Assembly (NCBI RefSeq): GCF_003815655.1
Contig: NZ_CP033917.1
Span: forward strand, 1,612,001-1,676,000
DNA length: 64,000 bases
Direction of reading: 5' to 3'
Source: Chryseobacterium sp. G0201
GTDB lineage: Bacteria > Bacteroidota > Bacteroidia > Flavobacteriales > Weeksellaceae
Part shown: in pieces, positions 1 to 6,220 of the stretch
Layout: each line of letters opens with the position of its first letter
Numbering within the stretch: position 1 is the first letter of the stretch
The notes under the pieces: model-generated
What the model saw: only the letters and a program-made list of their open reading frames with translations
Database searches by the model: none
What the model was told of the DNA's origin: nothing
Position numbers and translations under genes: made by a program

Positions 1-970
1 AATTTTCAAGAATCATCTGCATTTCCTTTCCAGAAATTTGGGCAACCTGTTTGTTGAGGTCAACTTTTGAAACTTCTAATATTTTCTGCCAGAATCTATT
101 CGTAATATCAAATATTTTCGCTAGTCCAATAGTCTTTTTTGGATTGGATTGTTTGAAGTTTTGAAATAATTCTTCTGCATCATCAATATCTTTTGAGATA
201 AAGTTAACTTCAATTTCAAAATTATATTTAACCTTTGCTAAGCTTAATGCTTCCCAAGCCGATATTTTTAAAATTGCGGGTCCCGAAAGTCCCCAATGGG
301 TAATTAATAAAGGTCCGCTTTCTTCTGTCTTTAATTTCGGAATGGAGATTTCTGCATTTTCAAAGCTTGTTCCGGGCAATTCTTTTAATAAATCATTCTT
401 AATATTGAATGTAAAAAGGGATGGAACCAAATCAATGATTTTATGTCCTAAATTTTCAATGATTTTCAATGACTTCGGCGAACTTCCCGTTGTATAAATC
501 ACAAAATCAGCTTCAAAATCGCCTAAACTTGTTGTAACGATATATCTTTCGTCCAGTTTTTCAATTTCTTTTACCGAGCATTTTGTTTTTACTTCAACTT
601 TTTTTTGCTGAATTTCATTCAATAACGTATTAATAATGGTCTGTGAAGAGTTGCTTTCAGGAAATACTCTGTTGTCATTTTCTATTTTCAACGGAACTTT
701 TCGTTGATCAAACCAATCCATCGTGTCTCCCGGCTGAAATTTAGTAAAAACACTTAATAATTCCTTATTCCCACGAGGGTAAAACTGAACCAATTCTTTT
801 GGATCAAAACAGGCATGCGTCACATTACAACGTCCGCCTCCGGAAATTTTAACTTTCTGAAGTACATCTGAATTTTGCTCAAGAATCGTAATTTTATATT
901 TTTTTTCGTCAAGATTTGCTGCGCAGAAAAAACCTGCCGCACCACCTCCGATAATGATAATTTGCTTCAT
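1..970 (-). CDS. NAD(P)/FAD-dependent oxidoreductase, HI0933/BaiN-like flavoprotein (3' end cut by window)
   Basis: The reverse strand from 970 reads without a stop to the window edge. It begins MKQIIIIGGGAAGFFCAANL, a classic N-terminal FAD-binding Rossmann motif (GGGAAG), followed near residue 45 by KISGGGRCNVTHA. That GGGRCN motif is diagnostic of the HI0933/YhiN family of FAD oxidoreductases. About 323 codons are visible; family members are usually around 400, so the C-terminal end is missing. Members are cytoplasmic flavoproteins of poorly defined substrate range (BaiN acts on bile acids in gut bacteria), so no substrate is inferred. It is divergent from the thioesterase at 1085. A -7-like TACTTTTG lies on the minus strand at 1012-1005, without a clear -33. 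Confidence 0.85.
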   Translation of the reverse strand, partial: MKQIIIIGGGAAGFFCAANLDEKKYKITILEQNSDVLQKVKISGGGRCNVTHACFDPKELVQFYPRGNKELLSVFTKFQPGDTMDWFDQRKVPLKIENDNRVFPESNSSQTIINTLLNEIQQKKVEVKTKCSVKEIEKLDERYIVTTSLGDFEADFVIYTTGSSPKSLKIIENLGHKIIDLVPSLFTFNIKNDLLKELPGTSFENAEISIPKLKTEESGPLLITHWGLSGPAILKISAWEALSLAKVKYNFEIEVNFISKDIDDAEELFQNFKQSNPKKTIGLAKIFDITNRFWQKILEVSKVDLNKQVAQISGKEMQMILEN

Positions 971-1084
971 AATTCCTTTAATCTTATGCTGAAGATTATT
1001 TTTCCAAAAGTACAATTTTTATAAACCATCTTATTTGAGTAATTTTGAAGAATATAGTTTAATTATTCTAAAACAGATTTCTAA

Positions 1085-1576
1085 ATGATATTTTACCATA
1101 AATTCGAAGTTCGTTGGAGTGATCTTGATGCCAACAAACACTTAGCAAATTCTTCTTACGTGCAGTTTTGCGCCCAAACCAGAATGGCTTTCATGAAGCA
1201 GGAAAAAATGGGCGTTACGCAAATGAGCCGATGGGGGATTGGCCCTGTGATCATGCATGAAAGATTTTCTTTTTTCAAAGAAATATTCGCAGATCAGGTT
1301 GTTATTGTAAGTCTGGAAATCGATGGATGTGCGGAAGATTGTTCCATTTATCGTTTTGTACATAAATTTTATCTTCCTGATGGTTCACATTGTGCTACTT
1401 CAGAGGCCACAGGAGTTTGGATCGATACGATGTTGAGAAAAATGACAACTCCACCGGATGATGTAATAGAAGCGATGAACAAATATAAAACACCGAATAC
1501 GGTAATTTTAACGAGAGAAGATTTTAAGAAATTACCTTTCCGTCCGGAAAATATTGATCCGACGAAACTTAACTAA
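1085..1576 (+). CDS. Acyl-CoA thioesterase, 4HBT hotdog fold
   Basis: This 163-residue protein is a small cytoplasmic hotdog-fold thioesterase. Its N-terminus has RWSDLDANKHLANSSYV, matching the 4-hydroxybenzoyl-CoA thioesterase signature (R-x-x-D-x-D-x-x-x-H-x-N-N/S-x-x-Y). The Asp of SDLD is the probable catalytic or oxyanion-positioning residue. The length is close to typical single-domain members (130-165). It probably hydrolyses an acyl-CoA, but the chain cannot be assigned. The ATG at 1085 starts directly before the conserved beta-strand. A -7-like TAATTTTG lies at 1040-1047. thiL follows after a 101-base gap containing a tandem repeat, so co-transcription is possible but unproven. Confidence 0.82.
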   Translation: MIFYHKFEVRWSDLDANKHLANSSYVQFCAQTRMAFMKQEKMGVTQMSRWGIGPVIMHERFSFFKEIFADQVVIVSLEIDGCAEDCSIYRFVHKFYLPDGSHCATSEATGVWIDTMLRKMTTPPDDVIEAMNKYKTPNTVILTREDFKKLPFRPENIDPTKLN

Positions 1577-1617
1577 TAAATGATAATAGATAAATGATAA
1601 TAGATAAATGATGGTTG
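1576..1617. repeat. 14-bp tandem repeat (two perfect units, third decayed)
   Basis: The unit ATAAATGATAATAG occurs at 1576-1589 and 1590-1603, and a decayed third copy follows at 1604-1617. It begins on the last base of the thioesterase stop codon and lies in the gap before thiL. No hairpin or promoter was recognised inside it. Confidence 0.8.
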
Positions 1618-1677
1618 ATAGAGTAAAATTCTTCAAAATCATTTATTATTTATTAATCATCACTTATAAATTAAAAT

Positions 1678-2742
1678 ATGTTTGAAGATAAAGAACCAGA
1701 ATTAACGCCGATCTCTAAATTAGGAGAATTTGGCTTGATTAAGCATTTAACAGAACATTTTCCTTTGTCCAACGAGTCTTCGGAGATTGGAGTGGGAGAT
1801 GATGCGGCAGTGATTAATCCTGGAAATAAAAAAGTTGTTCTTACAACGGATGTTTTGGCAGAAGGAGTGCATTTCAATTTAGGATATGTTCCATTAAAAC
1901 ATTTAGGATATAAAGCAGTTGTTGTGAATCTAAGTGATGTTGCAGCAATGAACGCTACTCCGACACAGATTTTGGTTTCTTTGGCGGTTTCAAACCGTTT
2001 TCCTGTGGAAGCTTTGGAGGAAATTTATTCTGGAATTCAGGCTGCTTGTACTCGATATAAAGTAGATTTGATCGGTGGAGATACAACAAGCTCAAATGCA
2101 GGTTTGGTCATGAGTATTACTGCTGTCGGAATTGAAGATGAGGAGAATATTATAAAAAGAAGCACTGCAAAACCAAATGACCTTCTTGTTGTAAGTGGTG
2201 ATTTGGGTGGCGCTTATATGGGACTTCAGATCTTAGAAAGAGAACATGCTGTGTATCTTGCTAATCCGAATATGCAGCCTGAAATGGAAGGATTTGATTA
2301 TATTCTGGAAAGACAATTGAAACCTGAAGCAAGAACAGACGTTAAAGGTATTTTAGAAGGACTGGATATCAAACCAACTTCTATGATTGATATTTCTGAC
2401 GGTTTAGCTTCTGAGATCTTACATCTTTCAGACCAGTCAAAAGTTGGTTTCAGATTGTATGAAGAGAAAATTCCTATGGATAATTTGACGATCACTACGG
2501 CTGATGAATTTAATTTAAATCCAGTAATGGCAGCTTTAAGTGGCGGTGAGGATTATGAATTATTATTCACCATTTCACCAAACGATTTTGAAAAAATGAA
2601 AAATCACCCAGATTTTACGATCATCGGGCATGCTGTTGATAAAGAGGAAGGCAATTTCATGGTAGCAAGAGGTTCTAATCAATTGGTTTCTCTTACTGCA
2701 CAGGGCTGGGATGCTTTTTTAGGAAATAATCAAAACGATTAA
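1678..2742 (+). CDS. thiL: Thiamine-monophosphate kinase
   Basis: ThiL phosphorylates thiamine monophosphate to thiamine diphosphate with ATP, the last step of cofactor synthesis, in the cytoplasm. The 354-residue protein has the PurM/ThiL-superfamily motifs in order. These are IGVGDDAAVI near residue 38 (Mg/ATP aspartates), VVVNLSDVAAM near 80, LIGGDTTSS near 135, MIDISDGLASEI near 240 and LSGGEDYELLFT near 290. Length matches the family (about 320-360). No other thiamine gene and no TPP-riboswitch-like structure are visible nearby. A factor-independent terminator follows at 2769. Confidence 0.95.
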   Translation: MFEDKEPELTPISKLGEFGLIKHLTEHFPLSNESSEIGVGDDAAVINPGNKKVVLTTDVLAEGVHFNLGYVPLKHLGYKAVVVNLSDVAAMNATPTQILVSLAVSNRFPVEALEEIYSGIQAACTRYKVDLIGGDTTSSNAGLVMSITAVGIEDEENIIKRSTAKPNDLLVVSGDLGGAYMGLQILEREHAVYLANPNMQPEMEGFDYILERQLKPEARTDVKGILEGLDIKPTSMIDISDGLASEILHLSDQSKVGFRLYEEKIPMDNLTITTADEFNLNPVMAALSGGEDYELLFTISPNDFEKMKNHPDFTIIGHAVDKEEGNFMVARGSNQLVSLTAQGWDAFLGNNQND

Positions 2743-2768
2743 ATTTTATTTAATTTTGAAATATTGTG

Positions 2769-2797
2769 AAACCACTGCTTTTGTAGTGGTTTTTTTG
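2769..2797 (+). terminator. Rho-independent terminator after thiL
   Basis: The stem AAACCACT-type arm at 2769-2776 pairs with AGTGGTTT at 2785-2792, with an 8-base loop, and runs into a T tract. It lies 27 bases after the thiL stop. Confidence 0.8.
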
Positions 2798-2844
2798 TTT
2801 AATTTAATTAGGTCTCTAATTTGCAGAGAAAAGAAAAACATAAA

Positions 2845-3498
2845 ATGAGATTCTATAAAGACACAAATGATTATTATCTGAGAAAAATTCTCGATGATAT
2901 TGAGTTATCAAAATTTACAACTTCATGGGTTTTCTACGAATGGGAGAATGGTATAAATGTGAGAGATTTTTTTAAGAATGAAAAAGTCTATTCTTTTTTA
3001 TGGGAATATTCAAATGATATTTTTCTAAAAAAAATTGATGACTGGAAGAGGGCGTTTAGAAGAAATAAAATTGAAATTCCTGAAGATATCAACTCATATC
3101 AAAAGGATTATTATTTATCTCCTGAAAGAAAAGTATATTTAGATATACTGGAAGCTGACTTTATTACAACAGGAAAGATATTTGAAAACTTCACAGGGCA
3201 TAATCATACAGAACGCCTTGCTCAAATTGTTGTTAAAAATAATGTGCGGTTTTCGGATTTAAACTTGAATTTTCTTGAAAATATTGATTCTTTTGCTAGA
3301 TTTGAAGAATATCTCAAAATTTTAAATTTAGACTCAATTCATGCAATTATATTAAACGGATATCATCATGGAGGAGAGTTAATAAAAATTTTTGTACATA
3401 AAAAAGAAGTAAAAATTATCCCGAATGAGGATGTTTTATCGTGGAATATTTTTGAAAATACTTTTGTATCTAGACCTTTTAATTGGAAAGTTGAATAA
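2845..3498 (+). CDS. Hypothetical protein, accessory region
   Basis: I do not recognise this 217-residue soluble protein. It is rich in aromatic, Asp, Asn and Lys residues, with no signal peptide or membrane segment. It contains FENFTGHNHTERL near the middle and an ILNGYHHGGELIKIF segment, but these do not define a known family to me. The ATG at 2845 was chosen over an upstream in-frame TTG at 2821. It lies between the thiL terminator and a convergent AT-rich ORF, just upstream of the RAYT/REP module, in a stretch that looks recently acquired. No function is inferred. Confidence 0.6.
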   Translation: MRFYKDTNDYYLRKILDDIELSKFTTSWVFYEWENGINVRDFFKNEKVYSFLWEYSNDIFLKKIDDWKRAFRRNKIEIPEDINSYQKDYYLSPERKVYLDILEADFITTGKIFENFTGHNHTERLAQIVVKNNVRFSDLNLNFLENIDSFARFEEYLKILNLDSIHAIILNGYHHGGELIKIFVHKKEVKIIPNEDVLSWNIFENTFVSRPFNWKVE

Positions 3499-3600
3499 TC
3501 TATTTAAAATATTATTAATAACCATTTCATTGTGCAACTTTATTTTCAAAGTTTTTCTTTCCGATAAAATCTTAACATTGAAAATTAGAAAAATACATCT

Positions 3601-4230
3601 TTATATTAAGCCATTTTCACGTAGTAATTTTTCAATTTCAGCACTATTTCTGAAAATAAGACTTCCATTCTTATCTCTTTTAGCTTGAAATCCGTAAGTG
3701 CAACGACATCCGTATTTATTACTACAATTTTTGTGAGGTAATCTAGGAGTTTTAACAAGAAAATTGTAGTCGAATATTTTTCCATTATCTGAATTACACT
3801 CTTGACAGCAATTTTTCCCCCCAATAATAATAACTTCCCCTTCAATACCATCAACTTTTAAGCTTAATAATTTATGCTTTGACGATAACTCTCTCAAATG
3901 AATTGAATTTATGCTGTCTTTATTTTTTAAAGAAAATGTTGACATAAAATAATAAATCATACTTAATGTTTGATTATTATTGGAGTTTTGAGCTATTAAA
4001 TGATTATAAGCAGACCATATAAAGTCTTTTAGTTTTTCTATTTCATTATCCTTAATCTTTTCCTTGTTAAACTTAGCTATTAAAATTGCTTCATTAAAAC
4101 CAAGATTTTTTAAATCATTAAACGAATTGTTCTTTAGGTTATGAAATTTTCGACTTATCTTATTATCAATTAGGTTTTTATTTTCTATTTTATCATTTGA
4201 AAATATATTTTTGAGAAATTTAGAAATCAT
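3601..4230 (-). CDS. Hypothetical protein with Mu F-like Cys/His motif
   Basis: This 209-residue protein is Lys/Asn-rich over residues 1-130, with no signal peptide. Its C-terminus holds a striking cluster: CCQEC at 141-145, DNGKIF at 148-153, LPHKNC at 164-169 and CRC at 175-177. The order C-x2-C, D/N-G-K-x-F, L-P-H-x-x-C, C-R-C parallels the C-terminal signature of phage Mu F-like (SPP1 gp7-type) head morphogenesis proteins and related polyvalent proteins. There it is thought to bind a metal. No other phage gene is nearby, so a head-protein role is not supported. A diverged domain reused in a toxin or mobile-element protein is possible. It is convergent with the 2845 ORF. Confidence 0.62.
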   Translation of the reverse strand: MISKFLKNIFSNDKIENKNLIDNKISRKFHNLKNNSFNDLKNLGFNEAILIAKFNKEKIKDNEIEKLKDFIWSAYNHLIAQNSNNNQTLSMIYYFMSTFSLKNKDSINSIHLRELSSKHKLLSLKVDGIEGEVIIIGGKNCCQECNSDNGKIFDYNFLVKTPRLPHKNCSNKYGCRCTYGFQAKRDKNGSLIFRNSAEIEKLLRENGLI

Positions 4231-4298
4231 AATTATTATTTTTTCAAATTTAAGGACTAAAAGTTACTGCATTATAATTAGATATAAAAAATTAATCC

Positions 4299-4327
4299 CC
4301 GCTGCGCAAAGTCTGTGACTTTGAGCC
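4299..4327. repeat. REP element copy A (inverted orientation)
   Basis: CCGCTGCGCAAAGTC (4299-4313), the loop TGT, then GACTTTGAGCC (4317-4327) form a hairpin with one mismatch in ten pairs. An outer stem, ATTAATC at 4291 with GATTAAT at 4329, brackets it. Copies B, C and D lie at 5025, 5188 and 5636. It sits upstream of the RAYT gene and forms an inverted pair with copy B. Confidence 0.88.
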
Positions 4328-4342
4328 AGATTAATTAAAAAT

Positions 4343-4369
4343 AACCGCTACAATTTAGTAGCGGTTTTT
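4343..4369 (+). terminator. Terminator-like hairpin at left end of RAYT element
   Basis: AACCGCTAC at 4343-4351 pairs with GTAGCGGTT at 4358-4366 around the loop AATTTA, followed by a T run. The same hairpin recurs at 5064-5091, so it belongs to the mobile unit. It could insulate the transposase gene from upstream transcription. Confidence 0.75.
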
Positions 4370-4417
4370 ACATAAAAAAGAAAATTAATTTTACATTTAT
4401 ACTATAAAAACAAAAAG

Positions 4418-5023
4418 GTGAAAGAAGGATATATTATAAGAGATCAGGAGAGACCGCATTTCATAACCTGTACAGTTGTGGATTGGGTTGATGTTTTCAC
4501 AAGAAAAGTTTATAGAGATGTAATAATTGAGTCTTTAGAATATTGTAAAAAACATAAAGGTCTTGTACTGTACGGCTACGTCATAATGAGTAATCATATT
4601 CATTTAATTATACAATCGAAAGAAGGTAAGTTATCAGATTTAATCAGAGATTTTAAAAAGTTTACATCAAAGAATATTTTAGAGAAGATACAAATAGAAC
4701 CCGAAAGTAGGCGAGAATGGATGCTGGAAAGATTTTCCAAAGCAACAGAAAGCCATACTAGAAATAAAACGTATCAATTTTGGCAGTACGGAAATCATGC
4801 AGAGGAAATATATACATTACATTTTTTATGGGATAAGCTTAATTATATTCATCTAAATCCTATAAGGGCGGGTTTAGTTGATAAGGCGTATAATTATCTA
4901 TACTCGTCAGCAAGTAATTATGTTCTGGGAAATGGATTATTGGATGTAGAATTAGCAGATAATCCTGTGATTGATGTAACTAAGAAAAATGAGTTTTGGA
5001 AATATAATAATTATAATGAATAG
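4418..5023 (+). CDS. REP-associated tyrosine transposase (RAYT, Y1/HUH family)
   Basis: This 201-residue protein is a single-strand DNA transposase of the IS200/IS605-related RAYT group. The HUH motif is H60-I61-H62 in MSNHIHLII. The probable nucleophile is Y143 in LNYIHLNPIRAGLV, a hallmark RAYT segment, and YSSASNY follows at 162-168. No ATG lies in frame before the conserved N-terminus, so GTG at 4418 is the start. The same GTG context is conserved in the truncated copy at 5142. RAYTs recognise REP hairpins, and the gene is bracketed by inverted REP copies at 4299 and 5025. It appears full length with all key residues present, so it may be active. Confidence 0.92.
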   Translation: MKEGYIIRDQERPHFITCTVVDWVDVFTRKVYRDVIIESLEYCKKHKGLVLYGYVIMSNHIHLIIQSKEGKLSDLIRDFKKFTSKNILEKIQIEPESRREWMLERFSKATESHTRNKTYQFWQYGNHAEEIYTLHFLWDKLNYIHLNPIRAGLVDKAYNYLYSSASNYVLGNGLLDVELADNPVIDVTKKNEFWKYNNYNE

Positions 5024-5024
5024 A

Positions 5025-5052
5025 GCTCAAAGTCACGGACTTTGCGCAGCGG
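5025..5052. repeat. REP element copy B
   Basis: GCTCAAAGTC (5025-5034), ACG, GACTTTGCGCAGCGG (to 5052) is the inverse complement of copy A with few differences. It begins one base after the RAYT stop codon, as the right end of the transposase unit. Confidence 0.88.
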
Positions 5053-5063
5053 CTTAATAAAAA

Positions 5064-5215
5064 AACCGCTACAATTTAGTAGCGGTTTTTTACATAAAAA
5101 AGAAAATTAATTTTACATTTATAATATAAAAAACAAAAAGGTGAAAGAAGCATATATTATAAGAGATCAGGTCAGGAAATATGGTCAGCTCAAAGTCACA
5201 GACTTTGCGCAGCGG
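5064..5215 (+). mobile_element. Internally deleted, non-autonomous derivative of the RAYT element
   Basis: Bases 5064-5171 repeat 4343-4449 with only a few differences. They carry the terminator-like hairpin, the AT-rich leader, the GTG start and the first ~10 codons of the RAYT. The sequence then jumps to GGAAATATGGTCA followed by REP copy C at 5188-5215, which resembles the 3' end of the RAYT gene (GGAAATAT... then REP copy B). The unit therefore keeps both ends and has lost about 0.56 kb of coding sequence. It has no coding capacity and resembles a MITE-like or BIME-like derivative that could be moved in trans. Confidence 0.78.
5188..5215. repeat. REP element copy C
   Basis: GCTCAAAGTC, ACA, GACTTTGCGCAGCGG. 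It differs from copy B by one loop base (ACA against ACG), has the same orientation, and forms the right end of the deleted unit. Confidence 0.88.
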
Positions 5216-5237
5216 GTTAAAATGAAAATTTGTCAAT

Positions 5238-5600
5238 ATGAATGGTATAGAGGAAAAAAGTAAGCCTAGAATCTCAAAAAAACAGTACATCCAATTTGCA
5301 TTTGTAATGATTGGTATGATAAGTTTATTTATACTTTTCCTATACTTTATGGCAAATAATAGGCAAAAAGAAATACAAGAAATCAATAATGATTACTCAA
5401 TAACTACTGGTGTTATAACAAAAATTAGCCTATATAAGGGGCATCACATCGATGTAAAATTTAAGGTAAATAATGAGTTGATAAAAGGATCTGATGGAAT
5501 GCAAAAATCGACAAATAAAAATGTAGGAGATTCTATACAGATTAAATATTCAAATAAAAACCCAACTAATTTTATAACCGAATTAAATAATAGTTTTTGA
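5238..5600 (+). CDS. Small single-pass membrane protein, DUF3592-like
   Basis: This 120-residue protein has a basic N-terminus (KSKPRISKKQ), one hydrophobic helix at residues ~19-39 and a C-terminal domain of about 75 residues outside or inside the membrane. That domain has the pattern TTGVITKIS...IDVKFKVNNELIKG...VGDSIQIKYSNKNP. The order of a G-x-V segment, a beta-rich middle and G-D-x-I-x-I-K-Y is typical of DUF3592-type proteins, whose role is unknown. It lies between REP copies C and D, 22 bases after copy C. The assignment is from pattern only. Confidence 0.6.
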   Translation: MNGIEEKSKPRISKKQYIQFAFVMIGMISLFILFLYFMANNRQKEIQEINNDYSITTGVITKISLYKGHHIDVKFKVNNELIKGSDGMQKSTNKNVGDSIQIKYSNKNPTNFITELNNSF

Positions 5601-5635
5601 GAAAGTCGATATTTGCTATCTAGCAATAAAAAAAT

Positions 5636-5663
5636 CGCTGCACAAAGTCTATGACTTTGCGCC
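5636..5663. repeat. REP element copy D (inverted orientation, diverged)
   Basis: CGCTGCACAAAGTC, TAT, GACTTTGCGCC. Same orientation as copy A with a few substitutions. As with copy A, a terminator-like hairpin follows within about 15 bases. Confidence 0.82.
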
Positions 5664-5672
5664 AAATCAAAA

Positions 5673-5700
5673 AAAAACCACTATGATTATAGTGGTTTTT
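5673..5700. terminator. Bidirectional terminator between the DUF3592-like gene and the leader peptide gene
   Basis: A perfect 12-bp stem, AAAAACCACTAT (5673-5684) with ATAGTGGTTTTT (5689-5700), has the loop GATT. A and T tracts flank both sides, so it can serve both convergent genes. Confidence 0.85.
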
Positions 5701-5704
5701 ATCA

Positions 5705-5959
5705 TTAAAAAGGCTGTTCCGTACAACGATCATCTCCGGGAGGGCAATACGTTCCGCCACCACCGCCAGACCCACCGCCACCGCCTACGGCGACACATTG
5801 TCCGGGATTTCCGTCGTCATTCATTTCGCATGCTTTTCCGAAGGTACATTCGCAGTCTGTCCAGCAATAGGCAGAATCTCCGTTGCTATGACAGCCACCT
5901 CCACCACCTCCCAAAATGTTGGAAAGATCTTTTCTTAAAAGTTTTTTGATGTTTTTCAT
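5705..5959 (-). CDS. Cys/Gly-rich precursor peptide with GG-type leader (bacteriocin-like)
   Basis: This 84-residue peptide opens with MKNIKKLLRKDLSNILGG, the basic-plus-LSxIxGG leader seen on Chryseobacterium 'bacteriocin-like' precursors, probably cut after G17-G18. The mature part has eight cysteines (23, 32, 36, 38, 44, 55, 72, 79) and two poly-Gly stretches (17-22 and about 59-69). An even cysteine count with acidic loops suggests a disulfide-rich exported peptide. No peptidase-containing ABC exporter or modifying enzyme is adjacent, so export would rely on machinery elsewhere. The forward-strand ORF over the same bases is a shadow. Function is unproven. Confidence 0.72.
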   Translation of the reverse strand: MKNIKKLLRKDLSNILGGGGGGCHSNGDSAYCWTDCECTFGKACEMNDDGNPGQCVAVGGGGGSGGGGGTYCPPGDDRCTEQPF

Positions 5960-6180
5960 AATTAAAGTTTTGTATTTGGTTTAAAATATTTTGTAATATT
6001 TAAATATAAAGAAATTTAATTAATTCGATTTTTATAAATTATGTTGAAGAAAATTCGGAGCTTAAAATTTATAAAAAAGATTTAAAAGTAATATCAATGG
6101 GTTTCTGGCTATAGTAAGCTCAATTTTATAGATAAACAAACGCCCTCGTGAGATCATATTATTAAATCAATAAAGATCAA

Positions 6181-6210
6181 TAAGGCTGCTTCAATTTTGA
6201 AACAGCCTTA
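6181..6210 (-). terminator. Terminator after the DUF3472 gene
   Basis: A near-perfect palindrome: TAAGGCTG at 6181 pairs with CAGCCTTA at 6203-6210, with an inner TTCAA/TTGAA pairing. It lies 11 bases past the stop of the minus-strand gene. Confidence 0.7.
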
Positions 6211-6220
6211 TTGATGTACT

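Noticed and set aside
3425..3688. Forward ORF of 87 codons overlapping two orphan genes
   Set aside because: It overlaps the ends of both real ORFs in another frame and shows no domain; hydrophobic content follows from AT-rich antisense sequence.
3601..4230. Prophage remnant on the basis of the Mu F-like motif
   Set aside because: No portal, terminase, capsid, integrase or attachment site is present in the flanks; a single motif is insufficient.
5683..5949. Forward-strand ORF of 88 codons over the leader-peptide gene
   Set aside because: It is the antisense of the Gly/Cys-rich peptide, and its Arg/His-rich composition is what reverse-reading poly-Gly codons produces.
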